The translations under genes were made by a program, and so were the position numbers. Shown piece by piece: positions 8,809-17,166 of a DNA stretch of 64,000 nt (positions within the stretch are counted from its first letter, which is position 1; the number at the start of each line of letters is the position of its first letter). Source of the DNA: Bacteroidales bacterium (GTDB lineage Bacteria > Bacteroidota > Bacteroidia > Bacteroidales > Lentimicrobiaceae); contig JAEUTG010000043.1 in NCBI GenBank assembly GCA_016788045.1, positions 1 to 64,000 on the forward strand, in the 5' to 3' direction. The notes beneath the pieces are model-generated. The model saw only the letters and a program-made list of their open reading frames with translations, had not been told where the DNA came from and did not search any database.

Positions 8809-9834
8809 TACCGAGAACAGTTTTGCCAGCATAAGCGGACCTTTGCTCAGGATTCTCTCGCGCCAGCGGTAAGGAAACCGGTCAAAAATTACTGTGAAAA
8901 AGTAGATGGTACGTGCATAAAATACCCCCGGCAAAGCCAGCAGGGCAATCCACAGACTGAACTTTTCATACCGGCGTTGGTAACCAGCCAGTACGGCATA
9001 CTTACCGGCCACCTGATCGGCAATACGCACCTGGGTTTCACTCATCGACTTTTTCCAGAGGCCCAGGCGGCTGGTGTTGATGGGATTAAAAAGGCTTTGG
9101 TGATGCTTTTCAATCACATCAGTCGGATAGGCCTCCACTGCCTTGCCCTTCATTCTGTAAAACTCAAATACCTCCGGATGGTAGCTGATTCCGGTAAAGT
9201 CGCTGATTTCCCTGAAATATTTTTCCGGTTCAGTGGCAAGGTCTTCGTAACGCAGAAAATAAAACGCCCCGGGATGCCGTTCTGCAGCCTGAAGCGCCTT
9301 GCGGTAGAAATACTTCCATTTGTAAACGACCAGCGAAACAATCGGAACCTCAAAATCAACCCGTTTCACTGAATCGAAATTATCGCGGTAATCGCGCAGA
9401 ACGTAAATGAATTTTGCTTCCGGGTAAATTTTCAGGAGCCTTTCGGTATAGATGGTGTAACCATGGTTTTTGTCGCCGATCAGTCTGATTTCCCCTTTTG
9501 GAAACAGTGATCTGTAATTCAGATAAACCACCTGACAGATGTCGCGGTAGGTATGTTCACCGGTGCATTGCAACAGGGCCTCACGGAGCTCGCTGTGATT
9601 GATGTTCCATGTGCTGAACTGCCACTGTCTGAGAAGATCCTCATAGAAATGCTGAAGATCAGTGATTTTCCAATTGGTTATTTTTCCGTAGGCCGGAAAA
9701 AGGTTGAGCACAAACTGGCATTCCCAGGGAATTATCACCTGAGGATGAGCATCGAACAACGACTGAAGCAGGGTTGTGCCCGTCCGTGGACGGCCAATGA
9801 TAAAGAACAACGGTATTTTTCGGAATGGCTCCAT
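8782..9834 (-). CDS. Sulfotransferase family protein
   Basis: 350 residues. The 5'-phosphosulfate loop of PAPS-dependent sulfotransferases is clear (IIGRPRTGTTLLQSLF, about 12-27), and a 3'-phosphate-binding segment follows (FIYVLRDYRDNFDSVKR). Near the C-terminus is a hydrophobic stretch (LWIALLALPGVFYA) that may tether it to the inner membrane. It should move a sulfuryl group from PAPS to a hydroxyl of a glycan, lipid or small metabolite. Start: ATG 9834, because the in-frame extension to 9879 runs through a TATCTTTG promoter box at 9854-9861. It converges on the SGNH gene with a 27-bp overlap, which suggests a shared glycan-modification locus. Substrate unknown. Confidence 0.85.
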   Translation of the reverse strand: MEPFRKIPLFFIIGRPRTGTTLLQSLFDAHPQVIIPWECQFVLNLFPAYGKITNWKITDLQHFYEDLLRQWQFSTWNINHSELREALLQCTGEHTYRDICQVVYLNYRSLFPKGEIRLIGDKNHGYTIYTERLLKIYPEAKFIYVLRDYRDNFDSVKRVDFEVPIVSLVVYKWKYFYRKALQAAERHPGAFYFLRYEDLATEPEKYFREISDFTGISYHPEVFEFYRMKGKAVEAYPTDVIEKHHQSLFNPINTSRLGLWKKSMSETQVRIADQVAGKYAVLAGYQRRYEKFSLWIALLALPGVFYARTIYFFTVIFDRFPYRWRERILSKGPLMLAKLFSVLFRRKRVS

Positions 9835-9853
9835 TACAACAACTAACAGGCGG

Positions 9854-9861
9854 CAAAGATA
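9854..9861 (-). promoter_or_regulatory. -7 promoter box TATCTTTG for the sulfotransferase gene
   Basis: Perfect match to the Bacteroidota -7 consensus TAnnTTTG, 20 nt before ATG 9834. No matching -33 TTTG was found at 19-21 nt. It settles the start choice of the gene. Confidence 0.6.
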
Positions 9862-9900
9862 ATTCTTTGAACCCGACACAGGCAGAAAACGGACAAACCC

Positions 9901-9938
9901 TTAAAGAAAAAAGGCTACGAACCATCGTCCGCAGCCTT
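9901..9938 (-). terminator. Intrinsic terminator of the DUF2147 gene
   Basis: Read on the minus strand: stem AAGGCTGCG (9938-9930) / CGTAGCCTT (9919-9911) with one G-T pair, then TTTTTTCTTTAA. It lies 24 nt behind the stop codon at 9962 and separates that gene from the sulfotransferase gene promoter. Confidence 0.85.
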
Positions 9939-9961
9939 TCTCAGGGTTAAATACAGGGCTT

Positions 9962-10615
9962 CTACTTTGAGGGAACTCCGGTGGTTCGGGTCCAGGTGAG
10001 GGTTTTGCTCATCATCGACAGCCCGGCCATGGCAGTAACCTGCAATGCATTGTTGTTGCCGGTCAGTTTTGCTTTGCAGCCGAAAGTTTTTCCGGTTTGC
10101 GGAAGGTAAGCCTTTCCTCCTTCATAAGTTTTGGTTTTGGCATTGTATTTCAGGTTTGTAACCATTACCGTTCCCACAATGGGATTATTGCGCTTCGACT
10201 TGTCAGGATTGTTAACATCGGTGAGTGGCCTGCCTTTCTTGTCTTTGTTATTTCTCACCCAAACAATTTTTCCGTTGTAACTGTCACCGTTCCTGTAGAA
10301 CTGCACAATGTTGGACCTGTTGGCTGTAAGCCAGTAACCGGTGATGTCAGCGGTAGCAGCAACCGGTTTGTTTGCAGGGGGTACCACTGCGGGTTTATTC
10401 GGGTTAACCGGTGTAACAGGCTTTTTCTGGTTTGAGGGGGTAACCGCGTTGGTGGGTTGTTTCTGCGGAGGGGTTGACTGTTTGGCCTGGGTTGGTTTCT
10501 TTACTATGGTTGAGGTTTTGGTATCTGCCTTATCGGTGGCAGCCTGCTTGCTTGTCTGCGCGAAAGCGCCTGAAACAGCGAAAACAGCGGCAAGAAGAAT
10601 GATTTTCAGTTTCAT
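9962..10615 (-). CDS. DUF2147 family exported protein with proline/lysine-rich linker
   Basis: 217 residues. Sec signal peptide (to about residue 20, GAFAQ), then a low-complexity linker rich in Pro, Lys, Thr and Gln (about 21-88), then the DUF2147 domain (about 90-213) with GYWLTANRSNIVQFY, GKIVWVRN and a DVNNPD element typical of the family. DUF2147 proteins are small lipocalin-like or beta-sandwich periplasmic proteins of unknown function. The linker, with repeated P-x-N/K-K-P motifs, is longer than usual and may span peptidoglycan. The gene stands alone between its own perfect promoter (10668-10699) and terminator (9901-9938). Confidence 0.85.
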   Translation of the reverse strand: MKLKIILLAAVFAVSGAFAQTSKQAATDKADTKTSTIVKKPTQAKQSTPPQKQPTNAVTPSNQKKPVTPVNPNKPAVVPPANKPVAATADITGYWLTANRSNIVQFYRNGDSYNGKIVWVRNNKDKKGRPLTDVNNPDKSKRNNPIVGTVMVTNLKYNAKTKTYEGGKAYLPQTGKTFGCKAKLTGNNNALQVTAMAGLSMMSKTLTWTRTTGVPSK

Positions 10616-10667
10616 GTGAAATGTTGTTTATGGTTTAGTTCCGGGTTGATTGTAGACCAACCGGCTG

Positions 10668-10699
10668 CAAATATAAAGCCATATTCATCAGCAGGCAAA
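10668..10699 (-). promoter_or_regulatory. Complete Bacteroidota-type promoter (-33 TTTG, -7 TATATTTG)
   Basis: On the minus strand TTTG (10699-10696) is followed by a 20-nt spacer and TATATTTG (10675-10668). Both boxes and the spacing match the consensus of the major sigma factor of Bacteroidota exactly. The leader to ATG 10615 is about 45 nt. Confidence 0.8.
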
Positions 10700-10851
10700 A
10701 CTAAATTCCGGCAGAAGGATGAATTCCACCGGGCAGTTTACCGGATCCACTTCACACTCAAAGCCAAACACCCCGGTATCAAGGGACAGTGAACCGTGAT
10801 TCAGTCAGAATTGAAGGAAATGGTTAATTTAGCAGTTTATAAGCATCAGGT

Positions 10852-11982
10852 ATGAAGATTCCGTTTAACAAGCCACATTTTACAGGTCGTGAGGCACATC
10901 ATCTGTCACAAGCCGCTGTGCTGGGAAAACTCTCAGGCAACGGTTTCTACACCCGCGAATGCCAGGCTTTCTTCGAGAAACGCTATCATTTGCAAAAAAC
11001 CCTGCTGACCACCAGTTGCTCCGATGCCCTGGAAATGGCTGCCCTTGTTCTGGGAATTGGCCCGGGTGATGAAGTAATCATGCCCTCTTATACCTTCGTT
11101 TCCACAGCCAATGCCTTTGTGCTCAGGGGGGCAACCATCATTTTTGCCGACAGCAACCCTGAGAATCCCAATATTGATGCGGATCAGCTGGAAAATCTGA
11201 TCACGTCCAGAACCAGGGCCATTGTGGTTGTGCACTATGGCGGCATCGCCTGCGATATGGAGAAAGTGATGCAGATTGCCGGCAAGTACCAGCTTCCGGT
11301 AGTTGAAGATGCAGCCCAGGGTATAGAAGCAACCTTCAATGGCAGACCCCTGGGAAGCATCGGTACCCTGGGAACTTACTCGTTTCATGAAACCAAGAAC
11401 GTGACTTCGGGTGAAGGCGGCCTGCTGCTGATCAACGATCCGGCTCTGGTCAACAGGGCAGAAATCATCTGGGAGAAGGGCACCAACCGGGCCGCTTTTG
11501 CCAGGGGTGAAGTGGAAAAGTATGAATGGGTGGAACCTGGCAGCTCCTTTCTTCCGAATGAACTGACCGCCGCCTTTCTGTTTGGTCAGCTCGAGCTGCT
11601 TGAAGATATTCAGCGAAAAAGAATGAATATCTGGCAGGATTACTTCAACAGGTTCTCTGATCTGGCAACAGCCGGCTTCATCGGTCTGCCGCAGGTGCCG
11701 GCGTATGCCGCCCACAACGGCCACCTCTTCTACCTCACCACCCGCAGCGCTGAGGAAAGGGACCGGCTGCTTACCCATCTGCTTAAGAATGAGATACATG
11801 CAGTATTTCATTATCTTACGCTCCACAATTCCCCCTATTTCAGAAACCAGCACGATAAGCGGGTGCTTGGCAACGCAGAACGCTATGCTTCCACCCTGAT
11901 CAGGCTTCCGTTCTTCTACAGCCTGCAGACCTCAGAAATCGGATATATTTACGAAGTAATCCAACGGTTCTACAAAAACTGA
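10852..11982 (+). CDS. wecE: dTDP-4-amino-4,6-dideoxygalactose transaminase
   Basis: 376 residues, PLP-dependent DegT/DnrJ/EryC1 aminotransferase. The sequence follows the WecE/RffA subfamily closely: opening IPFNKPHFTG, TSCSDALEMAAL, PSYTFVSTANAF, VEDAAQG, and the Schiff-base lysine in SFHETKN. It converts dTDP-4-keto-6-deoxy-glucose plus glutamate to dTDP-4-amino-4,6-dideoxy-galactose, a precursor of 4-amino-sugars in surface polysaccharides. The upstream TAATTTAG (about 10823) is one base from a -7 box. It is followed after 2 bp by a PH-domain membrane protein gene. The rest of the nucleotide-sugar pathway is not in the window. Confidence 0.9.
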   Translation: MKIPFNKPHFTGREAHHLSQAAVLGKLSGNGFYTRECQAFFEKRYHLQKTLLTTSCSDALEMAALVLGIGPGDEVIMPSYTFVSTANAFVLRGATIIFADSNPENPNIDADQLENLITSRTRAIVVVHYGGIACDMEKVMQIAGKYQLPVVEDAAQGIEATFNGRPLGSIGTLGTYSFHETKNVTSGEGGLLLINDPALVNRAEIIWEKGTNRAAFARGEVEKYEWVEPGSSFLPNELTAAFLFGQLELLEDIQRKRMNIWQDYFNRFSDLATAGFIGLPQVPAYAAHNGHLFYLTTRSAEERDRLLTHLLKNEIHAVFHYLTLHNSPYFRNQHDKRVLGNAERYASTLIRLPFFYSLQTSEIGYIYEVIQRFYKN

Positions 11983-11984
11983 TT

Positions 11985-12401
11985 ATGGGAATCTCTCTCA
12001 TTTACCGGTCAAAACGCTCAGCCTGGTACAGCATTTCGGTATTGCTACCCCTTGCTTTTGCCGTTGTTATGCTCTTTATGAAACCGTGGTTCATTGCGTT
12101 TACCATGCTACCGGTACTGCTGATGGCCGTTCCGATCTATTTCAGAACCTATTACAAAATACACGACATCAACCACTTAACCGTTGTGTGCGGATTGTTT
12201 TACAGGAAAACTTTCCCGATTGAGGAAATTCTCAGTATACGGCCTACCAGTAATGTGATGTCGTCGCCAGCCCTGTCGCTCAACCGGCTTGAACTCCGGT
12301 TCAGAAACAAGCAAACGTTGCTGATCTCACCGGTAAAACCGGAGGAGTTTACAAAGCTGCTGCTTTCGATAAATCCTGAAATTGAGGTAAGGAAAAGATA
12401 G
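11985..12401 (+). CDS. Bacterial PH-domain membrane protein
   Basis: 138 residues. Two adjacent hydrophobic segments (about 14-32 and 34-52) form a hairpin in the inner membrane, followed by a short cytoplasmic bacterial PH-like domain (YYKIHDINHLTVVCGLF, PIEEILSIRPT, SLNRLELRF). This layout matches small bPH proteins whose role is unknown. The start lies 2 bp behind the wecE stop, so the genes are probably co-transcribed and translationally linked. Confidence 0.75.
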   Translation: MGISLIYRSKRSAWYSISVLLPLAFAVVMLFMKPWFIAFTMLPVLLMAVPIYFRTYYKIHDINHLTVVCGLFYRKTFPIEEILSIRPTSNVMSSPALSLNRLELRFRNKQTLLISPVKPEEFTKLLLSINPEIEVRKR

Positions 12402-12465
12402 AAATTCCGATTCTCAGACTGATGATCGCCTCTGGATTCAAGGCATCTGGACTGAATAGTCCTAT

Positions 12466-12789
12466 CTAGAGAAATCCAAGGTCCAGCATGGCTTCTTCCG
12501 ACATCATATCCTTGCTCCAGGGAGGATCAAACGTAAGTTCTACTTCACAACCACTGATTCCATCAATGCCGGAAACAACCTCCTTTACTTCAACAGGCAG
12601 AGATTCTGCAACCGGACAATTGGGAGCAGTAAGGGTCATTGAGATATGAGCAACGGACTGATCATCAATATTGATCGTATAAATCAGACCCAGATCGTAG
12701 ATATTCACAGGAATTTCAGGATCAAAAACTGTCTTCAGCTTTTCGATTACCTGATTGCCAAGGTTTATGGTTTTTTCGTGGTTCATCAT
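12466..12789 (-). CDS. DUF59/MIP18 family Fe-S assembly protein (SufT-like)
   Basis: 107 residues, single DUF59 domain: DPEIPVNIYDLGLIY, the conserved Cys in TAPNCPVAESLP, and LTFDPPWSKDMMSEEA. Family members help in maturation or transfer of iron-sulfur clusters. Here it is the last gene of the suf operon, 138 bp behind sufE, a position common in Bacteroidota. Met1 and Met2 are both possible starts. No clear terminator was found behind it. Confidence 0.9.
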   Translation of the reverse strand: MMNHEKTINLGNQVIEKLKTVFDPEIPVNIYDLGLIYTINIDDQSVAHISMTLTAPNCPVAESLPVEVKEVVSGIDGISGCEVELTFDPPWSKDMMSEEAMLDLGFL

Positions 12790-12927
12790 GGTTAAAAGAA
12801 TGAAATTCAGGAATCAGCAATCAGCCGGGTCTGCTCTATGCTCATGTCAGTTCTGATCTGGTTTGAATGCTTACCACACTCACCCCGGGCGAACTCAGCA
12901 CCGCACTTTCAATATACCAACAGCGGA

Positions 12928-13356
12928 TTACATCGCCTGCTTGGCCTTATACACCAGGGCATACATCTTGATTTGTTTGATCATGGAAAGCAGTCCGTTC
13001 GACCGTGTGGGTGAAAGATGCTGGGTAAGCCCTATTTCGTTGAGGAATTCCGTGGATGAGTCAAGTATTTCCTGAGGTGTATGTCCGCTGTAGGCCCTGA
13101 TCAGCAGGTTGGCAATGCCCTTGGTAATCACAGCATCACTATCGGCAGTAAAATGAATGAGGGTACCGTCGAATTCTGCGTGCAGCCATACCCTCGACTG
13201 ACAGCCCTCTATGAGATTGGCTTCGGTCTTGTGCTTTTCATCAATCAGCGGTAGCGATTTCCCGAGTTCAATCAGGTAATTGTATTTGTCCATCCAATCA
13301 TCAAAATTGTCAAACTCGCTGACAATAGTGCTGGTAGCCTCTTCTATCCTGATCAT
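12928..13356 (-). CDS. sufE: Cysteine desulfuration protein SufE
   Basis: 142 residues, typical length. The sulfur-accepting cysteine is Cys52 in GCQSRVWL. SufE takes persulfide sulfur from SufS and passes it to the SufBCD scaffold. It lies 24 bp behind sufS in the same operon. All core features (DWMDKYNYLIELG at the N-terminus, the DSDAVITKGIANLLI region) are present. Confidence 0.93.
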   Translation of the reverse strand: MIRIEEATSTIVSEFDNFDDWMDKYNYLIELGKSLPLIDEKHKTEANLIEGCQSRVWLHAEFDGTLIHFTADSDAVITKGIANLLIRAYSGHTPQEILDSSTEFLNEIGLTQHLSPTRSNGLLSMIKQIKMYALVYKAKQAM

Positions 13357-13380
13357 ATCAAAACGTTTATCAATACAATA

Positions 13381-14610
13381 TTAAAGAAAAATCTCTTCAA
13401 CCTTACCAATGGCTTCGATCAATCTGTCGATTTCAGCTTTGGTATTGTAGAATGCAAAAGACGCCCTGATGGTACCCGGAATCCCGAGTTTATCCATCAG
13501 AGGCTGGGTACAGTGGGTTCCGGTTCTGACGGCGATGCCCAACTGGTCGATGATGGTACCGGCGTCAAAGGGGTGAATCCTGTCGATCATGAATGAGATC
13601 AGGCTGGCCTTTTCCGGCGATGTACCTATGATTCTCACCAGCGGATTTTCGAGAAGCCGTCCCGTGGCATAAGTCAGCAGTTCATGCTCCATCCGGGCTA
13701 TCGTCTGCAGACCGATACTGTTTACATAATCGATTGCCGCCCCGAAAGCAATGGTTCCACCTACATTCGGCGTACCGGCTTCAAATTTATAGGGCAGTTC
13801 GTTATAGGTAGTACGTTCAAACGATACACTTTTGATCATCTCGCCCCCTCCCTGATAGGGGGGCATTGCGCTGAGCACCTCTTCGCGGCCGTATAACCCG
13901 CCGATACCCATCGGTCCGTAGATCTTGTGGGCCGAAAAGGTATAGAAATCGCATCCGATATCCTGCACATCAACTTCCATGTGCGAGAGTGCCTGGGCTC
14001 CGTCGATCAGCACGGTAATGCCCTTCTCGTGCGCTTTTCCGGTAATCAGTTTTACCGGGTTAATGGTTCCCAGGGTATTGGAAATATGGGTGAGAGCCAG
14101 CAGCCGGGTCCTGCTGTTCATCATTGAGAAAAGCATTTCCAGATTGAGGCTTCCATCGTCCAGCAGCGGACAGACCACCAGACGGGCACCTTTTTCTTCA
14201 CAGAGCATCTGCCAGGGAACGATGTTGGAATGATGCTCCATGGCAGAAATCAGTATTTCATCGCCTGCTGAAATGTTCTTTCTGCCCCAGGTTGCCGCGA
14301 CAAGGTTAATGGCTTCGGTGCATCCACGGGTAAAGATCACCTCATGCCGGTAACGGGCATGAATAAATGCCTGAACCTTATCCCTCACCGCTTCGAAAGC
14401 TGTGGTGGCCTGCTGGCTCAGTGAGTGAACGCCCCGGTGTACATTGGAATTGTAATTGCTGTAATAATCTGTCAGCGCATCAATTACCACCTGCGGCTTC
14501 TGCGTGGTAGCGGCATTGTCGAAATATACCAGCGGCCTGTTGTGAACACTGCGGGCAAGAACCGGGAAATCTGCTCTTATTTTGTCAATATCTAAAGCGT
14601 AGAACTGCAT
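13381..14610 (-). CDS. sufS: Cysteine desulfurase SufS
   Basis: 409 residues, group II cysteine desulfurase. PLP lysine Lys229 in TFSAHKIYGP; catalytic cysteine Cys367 in RTGTHCTQPLM; N-terminal YFDNAATTQKP. It releases sulfur from cysteine as enzyme persulfide for Fe-S assembly and hands it to SufE (next gene). It sits 149 bp behind sufD; in that gap a perfect minus-strand -7 box TATTTTTG lies at 14730-14737, so a secondary promoter for sufS-sufE-DUF59 is possible, though no -33 box was seen. Confidence 0.95.
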   Translation of the reverse strand: MQFYALDIDKIRADFPVLARSVHNRPLVYFDNAATTQKPQVVIDALTDYYSNYNSNVHRGVHSLSQQATTAFEAVRDKVQAFIHARYRHEVIFTRGCTEAINLVAATWGRKNISAGDEILISAMEHHSNIVPWQMLCEEKGARLVVCPLLDDGSLNLEMLFSMMNSRTRLLALTHISNTLGTINPVKLITGKAHEKGITVLIDGAQALSHMEVDVQDIGCDFYTFSAHKIYGPMGIGGLYGREEVLSAMPPYQGGGEMIKSVSFERTTYNELPYKFEAGTPNVGGTIAFGAAIDYVNSIGLQTIARMEHELLTYATGRLLENPLVRIIGTSPEKASLISFMIDRIHPFDAGTIIDQLGIAVRTGTHCTQPLMDKLGIPGTIRASFAFYNTKAEIDRLIEAIGKVEEIFL

Positions 14611-14729
14611 GCTTGGGTGCCTTCAGAAATTTAAATGCTTAGCAAAAAGTAATTGGTCAGGCATTCAGGAACCGATATCATTGCCTGTGAAGGTTTTGGC
14701 CTTTTCATTCAGAAATGCGTTCCCAACCT

Positions 14730-14737
14730 CAAAAATA
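14730..14737 (-). promoter_or_regulatory. Possible internal promoter box of the suf operon
   Basis: TATTTTTG on the minus strand matches TAnnTTTG exactly and lies in the 149-bp gap between sufD and sufS. There is no supporting -33 TTTG, so it may be chance in AT-rich DNA. Confidence 0.35.
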
Positions 14738-14759
14738 ATACATAATGCCGGAATATGCA

Positions 14760-16175
14760 CTATATCTTGCTCATGTCAATCTCAAAGGCCACCTTCTGTT
14801 CTCTGGCATTGCAATGAAGTACACACTGATCGCACACGGAAAGTTCTCCCCGAAGGCGTTTCTTTACCAGATCATCAATCCGCAGCCTGAGCTGGGGAAT
14901 GGAAATCCTGTTCACGATTTCCGCGGCAAAAGCATACATCAGCAGCATACGGGCATTGTCCTGACTGATGCCTCTTGACCTCAGGTAGAACATGGCTTCA
15001 GGATCCAGTTGTCCGACAGTAGCACCATGGCTGCATTTCACATCATCGGCGTAAATCTCGAGAAAGGGCTTGGTATCGATCACTGCCTTATCAGAAATCA
15101 GGATGTTTTTGTTGTTCTGATAGGCATTGGTGCGCTGTGCATCTTTTCTAACGAGAATATGACCGTTGAAAACACCGCTGGCATGATCATCCAGAATGCC
15201 CTTGAACAGCTCGTTGCTGGTGCAGTCGGGCATGGCATGATCTATAAATACCTGGTTGTCAACATGTTGATTTCTATCCATCAGATAAACACCAAGCACA
15301 TCGGCATGGCTTCCACGGCCGTTCAGTTTCACGTTGGTTTCGTTGCGGATCAGCCCCCCATTCAGGCTAATGGCGTTGGTAGAAAGGCTGGAACCAGCCT
15401 CCAATTGAAAATACATGCTGTTGACCAGCGCTGAACGGTCATTCTTATTCTGGAGCTTGTAATGATCAATCACTGAATTTTCTCCGGCATAAACTTCCGT
15501 AACGGCATTGATAAACCCTGGATGATCATCAATCGAATCATCGCACTGAACCAGTTTCAGGCTGCTGTTGCGGCCGGCGATCACCAGGTTGCGCGGTTGC
15601 AGAAACACGGTTTCGTCTGAATTGATGATGTTGACTACCTGAATAATCTCTGTAACTTCAACATTATCGGGTACATAGATAAAAACACCTTCTTTTGCAA
15701 AAGCGGTATTCAGGGCTGTAAGGCTGTTGTTCTCCACATCGGCATAACGACCGAAATGTTTCTCAATCAGGTCAGCATGCTTACTGAATGCTTCGGAAAG
15801 GCTGCATACAATTACTCCCCGTGAAGCATCTGCCAGCCGGTTCCCCCTTTCAATGTATCTGCCGTTGTACTGGGCAACCATGAAGGTGTTGAACCCCGGC
15901 ACATCGCATTTGAAGACCTCATCAAGATCTACATTTTCGATTTGGGCTTCAAATGGAAAAGTGAATGCATTGCCCAGCATGCGGCTGAGGTCTGTATTTC
16001 TCCATTTTTCAAGTTTCGTATGCGGGAAACCCAGATTTCTGAACCCTTGCATGGCGTTTTGCCGGAGCTGAGCCACCCTTTCCGGATCGCTGATGCCCAG
16101 CATATCACGCTTTTCGTCCCACAACCGGAGCAAAGCCTCCTGTGTGGTTGTTCCTCCTGTTATTGTTCCATCCAT
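14760..16175 (-). CDS. sufD: Fe-S cluster assembly scaffold protein SufD
   Basis: 471 residues. The C-terminal SufBD beta-helix core is clear (SNELFKGILDDHASGVFNG region, QRTNAYQNNKNILIS, CSHGATVGQLD, FYLRSRGIS). SufD pairs with SufB and recruits SufC in the SufBC2D scaffold complex in the cytosol. Start ATG 16175 lies 21 bp behind sufC. The N-terminal part is somewhat long compared with many SufD proteins, but the family varies in this region. Confidence 0.93.
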   Translation of the reverse strand: MDGTITGGTTTQEALLRLWDEKRDMLGISDPERVAQLRQNAMQGFRNLGFPHTKLEKWRNTDLSRMLGNAFTFPFEAQIENVDLDEVFKCDVPGFNTFMVAQYNGRYIERGNRLADASRGVIVCSLSEAFSKHADLIEKHFGRYADVENNSLTALNTAFAKEGVFIYVPDNVEVTEIIQVVNIINSDETVFLQPRNLVIAGRNSSLKLVQCDDSIDDHPGFINAVTEVYAGENSVIDHYKLQNKNDRSALVNSMYFQLEAGSSLSTNAISLNGGLIRNETNVKLNGRGSHADVLGVYLMDRNQHVDNQVFIDHAMPDCTSNELFKGILDDHASGVFNGHILVRKDAQRTNAYQNNKNILISDKAVIDTKPFLEIYADDVKCSHGATVGQLDPEAMFYLRSRGISQDNARMLLMYAFAAEIVNRISIPQLRLRIDDLVKKRLRGELSVCDQCVLHCNAREQKVAFEIDMSKI

Positions 16176-16196
16176 AATTGAAATTTTTTTCCAGGA

Positions 16197-16946
16197 TCAG
16201 ACAAGCTCAGCTTTAATCCATTCATACCCTTTCTCCTCCAGCTCAATGGCCAGCTCCTTACCACCTGACCGCACAATACGGCCATCAAAAAGCACATGCA
16301 CAATATCCGGAACAATATATTCCAGCAGGCGCTGATAATGTGTGATCACCACAAAAGCGTTGTCTGGACGACGAAGCTTATTTACTCCGCTGGCAACAAT
16401 TTTCAGTGCGTCGATATCGAGGCCTGAGTCGGTTTCATCGAGAATTGCAAGACTGGGTTCCAGCATGGCCATCTGGAAAATCTCATTCTTCTTTTTCTCA
16501 CCACCCGAGAACCCTTCGTTAACAGAACGGTTCGCCAGTTTGGCATGAATTTCAAGCATTTTCTTCTTCTCTTCCATTTTGGCCAGAAACTCATTGGCCG
16601 GCATGGGGTCCAGCCCATGATATTTGCGCTGTTCGTTCACCGCGGTACGCATAAAATTGGTTATGCTCACCCCGGGAATCTCAACCGGATACTGAAATCC
16701 GAGAAAAATACCTTCACTGGCGCGGTCTTCCACCGGCATGTCAAGCAGGTTCTTCCCCTTGTAAAGTATTTCACCTTCATCCACCGTAAAGATCTCACGA
16801 CCCGAAATTACAGAAGCAAGGGTGCTTTTACCGGTGCCATTGGGTCCCATAATGGCATGAACTTCGCCCGGTCTGACTTCCAGGTTAACCCCTTTCAGTA
16901 TTTCCTTGTTGTTGATCGAAACCCTTAAATTCTTAATGCTGAGCAT
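16197..16946 (-). CDS. sufC: Fe-S cluster assembly ATPase SufC
   Basis: 249 residues, soluble ABC-type ATPase. Walker A GPNGTGKS (34-41), Q-loop Gln85, signature FSGGEKKKNE (146-155), Walker B LAILDE with Glu171, switch His203. SufC drives conformational change in the SufBC2D scaffold. It is separated from sufB by 220 bp filled with repeats (16998-17166), which is unusual for an operon junction. Confidence 0.95.
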   Translation of the reverse strand: MLSIKNLRVSINNKEILKGVNLEVRPGEVHAIMGPNGTGKSTLASVISGREIFTVDEGEILYKGKNLLDMPVEDRASEGIFLGFQYPVEIPGVSITNFMRTAVNEQRKYHGLDPMPANEFLAKMEEKKKMLEIHAKLANRSVNEGFSGGEKKKNEIFQMAMLEPSLAILDETDSGLDIDALKIVASGVNKLRRPDNAFVVITHYQRLLEYIVPDIVHVLFDGRIVRSGGKELAIELEEKGYEWIKAELV

Positions 16947-16997
16947 GGTGTTTTTTTGGTTATTTTAGTATTTTTGAGAAGCGTGAGGTGGAATGAG

Positions 16998-17166
16998 AAA
17001 TTTCTAATTTCCAATTTCTAATTTCTAATTTCCAATTTCCAAATCCCTGATGCTTCTTATTTTTTACCTGTCCGCCTGAGGCATACAGGAAGGCTTTTTA
17101 CTTTAGACTTGAAGCTTTGAACTTTGAGCTTTGAGCCTGCCTGCTCTGACGGCAGTCAGGCAGGCT
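16998..17166. repeat. Composite intergenic repeat between sufC and sufB
   Basis: Three repeat types fill the junction. An array of the heptamer AATTTCT/AATTTCC lies at about 16998-17046. A CCTGT...ACAGG hairpin lies at 17067-17091, followed by TTTTTAC and TTTGAGC heptamers (about 17093-17135). A perfect 10-bp hairpin AGCCTGCCTG (17134-17143) / CAGGCAGGCT (17157-17166) touches the sufB stop codon at 17167. No T-tract follows the last hairpin on the minus strand, so it is not a standard terminator; it may stabilise or process the sufB mRNA end. Confidence 0.8.

Noticed and set aside
10933..11853. 306-codon open frame antisense to wecE
   Set aside because: It lies entirely inside a well-supported aminotransferase gene, has no recognisable domain, and no promoter or signal peptide.
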